Of a DNA stretch of 64,000 nt, positions 58,049 to 64,000 are shown in pieces (position 1 is the stretch's first letter; every line of letters begins with the position of its first letter). Made by a program: the position numbers and the translations under genes. The stretch comes from Musa acuminata AAA Group (taxonomy: Eukaryota; Streptophyta; Magnoliopsida; Zingiberales; Musaceae), in NCBI RefSeq assembly GCF_036884655.1, contig NC_088340.1:3239001-3303000 (forward strand), read 5' to 3'. The notes under the pieces are model-generated. The model was given only the letters and a program-made list of their open reading frames with translations. It did no database searches and was not told the origin of the DNA.

Positions 58049-58608
58049 TGTTGGTGGTAGGTGATAGGAAAGGTTCCCGTAGCAGTCATAGAGCGACAAC
58101 TGATGGCCATGAACCGACGTGGAATGACCCGACACGTGACTAGTGGAGAGAAGCTGACTTGGTAAAGTGCATCAACGACTCAGTGTCGCTCGGAACCATA
58201 CGGGTTGACATTGTGCAACAGAGCTTTGGATGGATTGAGTCATGTCGTCGGAAACATACGGGTTGATCGCGAACGATCACACTGAACAAGATAACGGTGG
58301 ACATTAACAACACGCATACCCTTGGGTCATCTCATAAGTATAAATGTCAACCTCTTAACCTGATGAAATAGAATCAAACTTTTGATATTACAAGACCACC
58401 TGCTAACTTAAACATCAGAGGGATCGAATCGAAAATTCTTTTTCCGGACTTATTGTATAGGAACCTAATGCAAGCAAGATAATTTGAATCCCACGAAATG
58501 TGCAACGAAAGCTAAGAGCTAACCCCCTAACCCGACCTCCCTTGCCCTGAGGACCGTGCATGATCGAATCGTACTGATTCGTGGGATACGGCATAAAGGT
58601 GTGCAACA
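58049..58608. mobile_element. Probable solo LTR (560 bp)
   Basis: Begins TGTTGGTGGTAGG and ends GGTGTGCAACA, with perfect 5-base terminal inverted repeats TGTTG/CAACA. Flanks are GTAGT (58044-58048) and GTAGG (58609-58613), a target-site duplication with one mismatch. A TATA-like AAGTATAAATGTC lies inside (about 58336-58348). No coding region adjoins it. Confidence 0.6.
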
Positions 58609-60117
58609 GTAGGTACTACTTAGATTTGTTCTCGGTTATATTTCGACTGCTCCTACTTCATAGTTCAGCTGACGATGGTCAAAAGTCAATTGGATCCAGT
58701 GTTGAATCTAAATAAGACTAGCGCATGCATAAGCTTAAGCTTTATGCCAAAAGACATGCATGTAGTAATACTTCGTTTTCTTTCGTTAAAATATTGTTCT
58801 AAGTTATCTTCTCTGTTAAAATTTCTATATAATTGATCCTACTTATTTGGGAGTACTAGTAAATATTTTTAGATGAACTGTTGTTGGAATGATTGGTCAG
58901 ACTGATAGATAATAACAACTAATAACATCGTTGACACGACCAGATGATTAATATTATACTGATCTGATTGGGTGATTTGGATACATGATGTCTACATGGG
59001 ATGTGACCCAAATATCCCATATCTATGAAGACAAAAACACAATGTGCACCTTCTACCACACAAGGCCCTCTAGCTGTGCCATCTCCATTGACTTTTTTCT
59101 TGTGCCGTTTGGCCCAATTCTTTTAAGATGCATGTGATGCACAGCACATGTATGGTTGGATAATCAAGCATCAAGTTGGATACGTTTTCCTTTTGGATCA
59201 ATTCACACCGACTATTTTCTCTCCCATGTCTTCTTTACAAAAAGAAGCTGAATTCCTGCATCGACTTTCTTAAAGCAATATTAGGCATATGAGGATTAGA
59301 TTATGGATGACAACTTGAGCTTTATTTCCCAGGCTATTTTTTATTTCTCATAATTTTTATCTCTCAAATAAATAAAATTAAGATCATTGGAAATTTAAGA
59401 AATAAAGGTGCCAGCAGGCTTACTTTGGCTGAACCAGTCGTATTAGCATTTTCTTCATTATATATATGTATATTGATCTATTTATTACTACGCCAAAGGA
59501 GGTCAGAGGCTGTTTGGCATTATCTTTTTTACTCTTATAGATAGACAAAAAAAATTAGTCTATTTCCAAGTTATGTGTAATGTGAGATAACAGTTTATAA
59601 GTGATAGATTGATTAGTCAATTGAAAAAAAAATAAATTTATAATTATTTGAATGTATCAATTAACTTAGTTGATAACAGTTTATCTTTATTTTTTTTAAG
59701 AACAATATTTAAGCTTATTCTAATGGCAAAATAAAACTATCAGAAATTTAGAAAAATAGAAGGTTGACAATTGTATAGATCGATTTTTGAGTTGTAGAAA
59801 AATGGAAAAAATAATAGAATAATGTGACGGCAAGATGACCTCTAACTTCCATCGTTCCTTTTGGCACCTCACTCCCCCATTTCTTCTCTCCTTTCCAATT
59901 ACCGCCACACCCATCTAATTTCTGAAATCTCTCCTCCTCCCCTTTCTCTCATTGCTTCACACCCAACTCAATCTAATAAGAAAATGACAGCCTCCGCTTC
60001 TGTTCTCTCTAGCCGCCTCCTTGCAATACAATACAGAACAAAGAAATCACAAATCTAAACCCACCCTCTCTCAATCATTCAATCCTTTCCTCTCTTCCTC
60101 CTTACCCACCGCCCACC
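58609..60117. other. Intergenic region before MKK
   Basis: AT-rich sequence with no recognisable gene. The last 250 bases become pyrimidine-rich, consistent with a promoter and leader of the MKK gene, and a CT microsatellite is at 60118-60137. Confidence 0.45.
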
Positions 60118-60153
60118 ACGCTCTCTCTCTCTCTCTCGCTCCGTTTCTATCGT

Positions 60154-60159
60154 TATAAA
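60154..60159 (+). promoter_or_regulatory. TATAAA close to the MKK start codon
   Basis: ATCGTTATAAAGCG places TATAAA only 43 bases before the ATG at 60197. If it is the core promoter the 5' UTR would be about 10 bases. It may instead lie within a longer leader, downstream of the CT tract. Confidence 0.35.
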
Positions 60160-60196
60160 GCGTGTGCTCTTCTCCTCTTCTTGATTATAAGCGGCC

Positions 60197-61243
60197 ATGA
60201 GACCCGGGCCGGCACCCGTCCGGCCGGGTCATCCCGGCATCCCGAGCAGGCCACGCCGCCGGCCAGACCTAACCCTCCCCCTCCCCCAGCGTGACCCCTC
60301 TCTAGCCGTGCCCCTCCCCCTCCCGCCGCCCTCCGCCCCGTCCACTGTCGGCGCCCCGTCGGCGGAGCCCACTCTTGGCCCCCCTTCCTCCTCCTCCTCC
60401 TCCCAGCCGCCGAGCTTGTCCGACCTCGAGCGGCTACGACGAATGGGCAGCGGGAGCGGCGGCACCGTGTGGATGGTCCGCCACCGCCTCACCGGGCGTC
60501 ACTACGCCCTCAAGGTCATCTACGGCAACCACGAGGACGCCGTCCGCCGCCAGATCCTGCGCGAGATCGAGATCCTCCGCACCGCTGACAACCCCTTCGT
60601 GGTCCGGTGCCACGCCATGTATGACCACGGCGGCGAGATCCAGATCCTGCTCGAGTTTATGGACGGCGGCTCCCTCGAAGGCCGCCGCATCACATCCGAG
60701 TCCGTCCTCGCCGACGTCGCTCGCCAGGTCCTCGCTGGGCTCGCCTATCTCCACCGGAGGAGGATCGTCCACCGCGACATCAAGCCCTCCAACCTTCTCA
60801 TCGACTCTGGCCGCCGCGTCAAGATCGCGGACTTCGGCGTCAGCCGAATCCTGGCGCAGACCATGGACCCCTGCAACTCCTCCGTCGGCACCATCGCGTA
60901 CATGAGCCCGGAACGGATCAACACCGACCTCAACCACGGTATCTACGACGGCTACGCCGGCGACATCTGGAGCTTCGGCCTCAGCATCCTCGAGTTTTAC
61001 CTCGGCCGCTTCCCCTTCGGCGAAAACCTCGGCCGGCAGGGGGATTGGGCGTCTCTCATGTGCGCCATCTGCTACGCTGATCCGCCGGAGGCGCCATCCA
61101 CCGCCTCCCGCGAGTTCCGGAGCTTCATCTCTTACTGCCTCCAGAAGGAACCGGCGCGTCGCCTCACCGCGGTGCAGCTCCTCCAGCACCCGTTCATCGT
61201 CAACAACCAGCCCTCCCCCTTGACATCCTCCGCCCACCCCTAA
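60197..61243 (+). CDS. MKK5: Group C MAP kinase kinase (MKK4/MKK5 type)
   Basis: Dual-specificity kinase that activates MPK3/MPK6-type MAP kinases in immunity, stress and development. It is one exon of 348 codons, with no intron, as in Arabidopsis MKK4 and MKK5. The N-terminus carries the MAPK docking site [16 protein letters not shown] (residues 18-33), followed by [10 protein letters not shown] and a Ser-rich linker. Kinase features: Gly loop GSGSGG (84-89), Lys 106 (YALKVIYG), [10 protein letters not shown] (192-201), DFG (212-214), activation loop T222-x5-S228 (the plant spacing), SPERI and the [17 protein letters not shown] block. All catalytic residues are present. The ATG at 60197 gives the family's MRP start. 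The gene is very GC-rich at third positions, typical of intronless monocot genes. MKK4 and MKK5 cannot be separated from this alone. Confidence 0.96.
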   Translation: MRPGPAPVRPGHPGIPSRPRRRPDLTLPLPQRDPSLAVPLPLPPPSAPSTVGAPSAEPTLGPPSSSSSSQPPSLSDLERLRRMGSGSGGTVWMVRHRLTGRHYALKVIYGNHEDAVRRQILREIEILRTADNPFVVRCHAMYDHGGEIQILLEFMDGGSLEGRRITSESVLADVARQVLAGLAYLHRRRIVHRDIKPSNLLIDSGRRVKIADFGVSRILAQTMDPCNSSVGTIAYMSPERINTDLNHGIYDGYAGDIWSFGLSILEFYLGRFPFGENLGRQGDWASLMCAICYADPPEAPSTASREFRSFISYCLQKEPARRLTAVQLLQHPFIVNNQPSPLTSSAHP

Positions 61244-62799
61244 TCCCAGTTCGGATACATCGAACGATGAATGCCGAAAGGAGAGAGCTCAATGGGCGTG
61301 GGCAACCGAACAGGTGCCAGTCTTTCCCGACCTTCCTCGCTGTTTGATCGGACTGGATATGAGAAGCGCGAGCTCGACGGTGCGGGAAATGGGATAGGTG
61401 TGTCTTTTATCCTGTTTTCGATTTGAAGCTAGCTTTTCGTTACCTTTTCTTCTTTGATCTCGAGTTCATAAGACATGGATTCCTCCAAACGTGTTGGCGA
61501 CTTTGTTTAGATCAAGATGGATGGTTCTGTTTTCTTCATCGTTCCATTCTGTTCTTGTTCTTCCTGATATTGTGGTGGTGGTGATGGGAGCGAGTTGATG
61601 TGGAAATTAATCCACCATTTCTGTCCTTCTTTTTCTTCGATGTGTTAAGATTTGGGCTCTGCCGCCCATTTCCTCCTCCCCCCTCTGTAGCTGGGCGTAT
61701 GGATTTGGTCGTTGGAGTTGCATAGATTTCCTTGTCGTCGAGAATGAATAAATGAGTGGCGCATTGAAGGACGGAACGGAGGTCGGGGGGAGCAGCGAGA
61801 GCTCTCCATTACGGGAGACATATGTCGTGGCCGGAAAGCGAGATTGTGCTGATGAGGAAAAGGAACACCATTAATGGGATGCATGTGAGGAGGAGGAGTA
61901 CAATGCTTGGCACTCCCAATGGGATGCATGTGATAGAGAGCTCATGTCAGCAGCAGCAGCTCTGCACCAGTCTCTATTCACATCAAGTGAGTTGGAAGGA
62001 AGGAAGGAAGGGGACGATGCAGCACAAGCCTTCCTCTCCTTTCCATGTTAAACCTCTTTGGTAACCAGTGAAAAGGACAGAGTGATGGCTGGCTTCTAGC
62101 TATATTATCGATGAATCTAATCTTAGGGCCGCCAAACACATCTCCTGAGATTGAATTCGGAGCACTTGTGGTGGATATTCGACATAGGAAATTAGTTTGA
62201 GGTCAAACATGTTAAACTATTTTGTTCAGGTGATCAGCAATTTAATTCCCGAATCCAATGTTGGTAGCAGTTTCTACCTCAGTCTCTAGTTGAACACCTT
62301 TCTCCTCTCTTCATCGGCCCAGTAATGTTCTCTTGCTGGCTTCCGGTTGCCATGGTGGCCTTGGGCTGAAATCGGATCTGCATGGATTGCAATGTGACAG
62401 ATTAATGGTCGAGATCGACTTAAAAGCTCCATAAATAACACACAAAATTTGATGTCAGAACAGCAATCAAGCTATAGGTTTTGTCTACTAGCAGTATAAA
62501 TATGCAGCGCAACAGGGCATATGGATATGTCCTCTGAAAACAGATTGGAGGAACAGTACTAAAGGTGGTAATTAATGGCTATGTACGATCTCTTCCTACC
62601 AGTGATACTTCCAGTCGCTCACATGGGACCATGTGAAGTCCAGTGGCGTCATGTGTACATTCTCTTCCGCTTATATAACACGAAATAAATACGCTCGTTA
62701 TCGTATTGTCATGCTATGGTTTCATCAACGCCTGACTTCGCAATTACTGGGGGGGGTGTCGTGTCGGCCCAACTACGTCCATCGCATTCACTAACTCCA
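61244..62799. other. Intergenic region after MKK
   Basis: MKK 3' UTR followed by about 1.3 kb with only short open frames. A GGAA repeat lies near 61993-62011 (GGAAGGAAGGAAGG). No gene is visible. Confidence 0.45.
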
Positions 62800-62985
62800 T
62801 TCATGTGGTTCTACGACTACGACTCGTGCCAGCCACCCTGCGTTACACCCAGTTGGTGTGGATGGAGGCGGAGCACCCGCCTCGGCTGCGCCCTGGTGAC
62901 GTGCAGCACCGGCGACACCTTCTTCACATGCAACTACATTCCCCATGGCAATGTCTTGGGTCAGAAACCCTTTTACTGCATTCAT
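62800..62985 (+). pseudogene. Broken PR-1 (CAP domain) fragment
   Basis: Two frames together resemble the C-terminal half of PR-1: FYDYDSCQPPC, then YTQLVW in one frame, and RRSTRLGCALVTCSTGDTFFTCNYIPHGNVLGQKPF in another. The change of frame coincides with TGGATGGA, which looks like a 4-base duplication of TGGA near 62857-62864. The N-terminal half, including signal peptide and first CAP motifs, is absent, and no stop follows the KPF end where the family ends. It lies 0.4 kb before the intact PR-1 gene, same strand, so it is a relic of a tandem copy. Confidence 0.8.
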
Positions 62986-63406
62986 CGTCTCAACCCATAC
63001 TGTTCGATTCTGAGTCCACATTGTCAACTATATGTATACTTCCCTCGTGATGCCACCTCAATCAGGAGATGGTCACATGACCCGTCCAGGGGAACAAACC
63101 ACATAGCAATCACGGGAGGGATCTGAGGAATGCTTTTGTTACTCCCCTCGCAATTTGTCGGGCCCCAGCAACGAAACGATATGACTGGAGGGAAACTGGG
63201 ACCCATTGTGGGAACGACGCCATCGTCCAATCGAATGGCTTCCTCAGTCAGGATTGCGAGTAAAAAATGGGGCAGCAAAAGGTAATTTTGCTTTGCTCAT
63301 TCCCAAAGTCACGAGAGCAACAGTCGCACGGCCGCACTTTATAGCCGTCCTCGCTATCTCCATTATAGCCGTCTCTCCTCGTCCTCGTCCTCCTCTTTCC
63401 CTCGCC
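62986..63406. other. Spacer and promoter of the PR-1-like gene
   Basis: About 420 bases between the relic and the gene. A TTTATAGC sequence at about 63338-63345 lies about 65 bases before the ATG and could serve as TATA box. An upstream in-frame extension exists but has no family match. Confidence 0.4.
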
Positions 63407-63967
63407 ATGAGCAGTCTTACGCTTCTCCTCCTCTTCCTCCACTTTTCGACGAGCCCCTCGTACGCCTCCTCGCCATTGCTGGCTTCCCCCATCAACCAAA
63501 CCATCTACAACATAACGAAGACGCTGTGCTGGGGATGCTGGGCGGAGGCCGTCCAATTCCTCTACGCCCACAACGTGGTTCGGGCTACCCACTGGGAGCT
63601 CCCCCTGGCCTGGGACCCAACCCTCGAGTCCTACGCCCGGTGGTGGGCCACCCAACGGAAGGGCGACTGCCGGCTCCAGCACTCGTTCCCCGACGGCGGC
63701 TTCCAGCTCGGCGAGAACATCTTCTGGGGTTCCGGCTCGGGGTGGGGGCCTTTGGACGCGGTCCGTAATTGGGCCGGGGAGGAGCGGGACTACTCGTACG
63801 CCGCCAACGCCTGCGCCCCGGGCCGGATCTGCGGCCACTACACCCAAATGGTTTGGAAGGATACACGTCGCCTCGGATGCTCCCGCGTCGTCTGCGACGG
63901 TGGTGGTGTGTTCATGACGTGTAATTATTTTCCACCTGGAAATTACATCGGAGAGAGGCCGTATTAG
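63407..63967 (+). CDS. PR1: Secreted PR-1-like protein (CAP superfamily)
   Basis: PR-1 proteins are secreted CAP-domain proteins that bind sterols and accumulate in the apoplast during defence. The gene is one exon of 186 codons. The signal peptide is MSSLTLLLLFLHFSTSPSYA, and it starts at the first ATG compatible with one; an ATG-less extension to 63206 is discarded. CAP motifs follow: YAHNVVRATHWELPLAWDP, then YARWWATQRKGDC, HSFPDGGFQLGENIFWGSG, the CGHYTQMVWKDTRRLGC core and VFMTCNYFPPGNYIGERPY. The HNxxR, GEN, GHYTQ and CNY positions are intact, and the end matches the PxGNxxxxxPY CAPE1 consensus. Extra Cys residues appear near the mature N-terminus (TLCWGCWAEAV), which is less usual. It is GC-rich like MKK. 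Confidence 0.95.
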   Translation: MSSLTLLLLFLHFSTSPSYASSPLLASPINQTIYNITKTLCWGCWAEAVQFLYAHNVVRATHWELPLAWDPTLESYARWWATQRKGDCRLQHSFPDGGFQLGENIFWGSGSGWGPLDAVRNWAGEERDYSYAANACAPGRICGHYTQMVWKDTRRLGCSRVVCDGGGVFMTCNYFPPGNYIGERPY

Positions 63968-64000
63968 TGATGTAAAAAAGTACTTGGAATCATAATGTTG

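Noticed and set aside
60434..61237. A 267-codon minus-strand open frame
   Set aside because: Antisense shadow of the MKK gene, caused by GC-rich third positions; no motif of its own.

Overview
The window is nuclear DNA of a flowering plant, most likely a monocot. The evidence is spliced genes with short GT-AG introns, GC-rich single-exon genes beside AT-rich ones, plant-only families (SMXL, GLR, GDU, PR-1), and degenerate LTR retrotransposons and foldback elements in AT-rich spacers. The style of the repeats resembles banana relatives (Musaceae), but this is an impression and not a proof.

Layout: (1) 1-177 holds the last 58 codons of an unidentified plus-strand gene. (2) 3398-6614 is an SMXL/SMAX1-type repressor in three exons, with a probable GC-AG intron and a changed degron motif. 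(3) 10896-17093 is a complete five-exon clade-II-like glutamate receptor-like channel gene (GLR-A, minus strand) with a 1.9 kb first intron. (4) 17.1-23.3 kb is mostly noncoding, with a promoter/leader-like stretch, exon-like fragments and a broken RNase H-type retroelement piece. (5) 23.3-39.9 kb is a tandem duplication. Each unit carries one GLR gene (GLR-B 23532-26950 and GLR-C 34348-37852, minus strand, almost identical, offset 10,903 bp) and a shared noncoding tail. A 513 bp solo LTR sits in one copy only, with the empty site preserved in the other. (6) 40-50.5 kb contains foldback and solo-LTR elements, a GLUTAMINE DUMPER-like gene (43907-44392), and a weakly supported, unidentified transcribed-looking region at 45-50 kb. 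(7) 50.9-56.3 kb is a decayed Ty1/copia element on the minus strand. Its 5' LTR faces a second, opposite-orientation LTR, making a long inverted repeat. (8) 58.0-58.6 kb is another solo LTR. (9) 60197-61243 is an intronless group C MAPK kinase (MKK4/5 type). (10) 62.8-63.0 kb is a broken PR-1 (CAP) fragment, and 63407-63967 an intact secreted PR-1-like gene.

The genes do not form an operon-like unit, as expected in a plant. Several belong to signalling and defence: strigolactone/karrikin response (SMXL), amino-acid-gated calcium entry (three GLRs), amino-acid export (GDU), MAPK relay (MKK) and an apoplastic defence protein (PR-1). Their closeness may be chance. The clearest evolutionary story is the recent GLR tandem duplication, followed by divergence of one C-terminal tail and insertion of an LTR element. 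I saw no convincing wholly new system.
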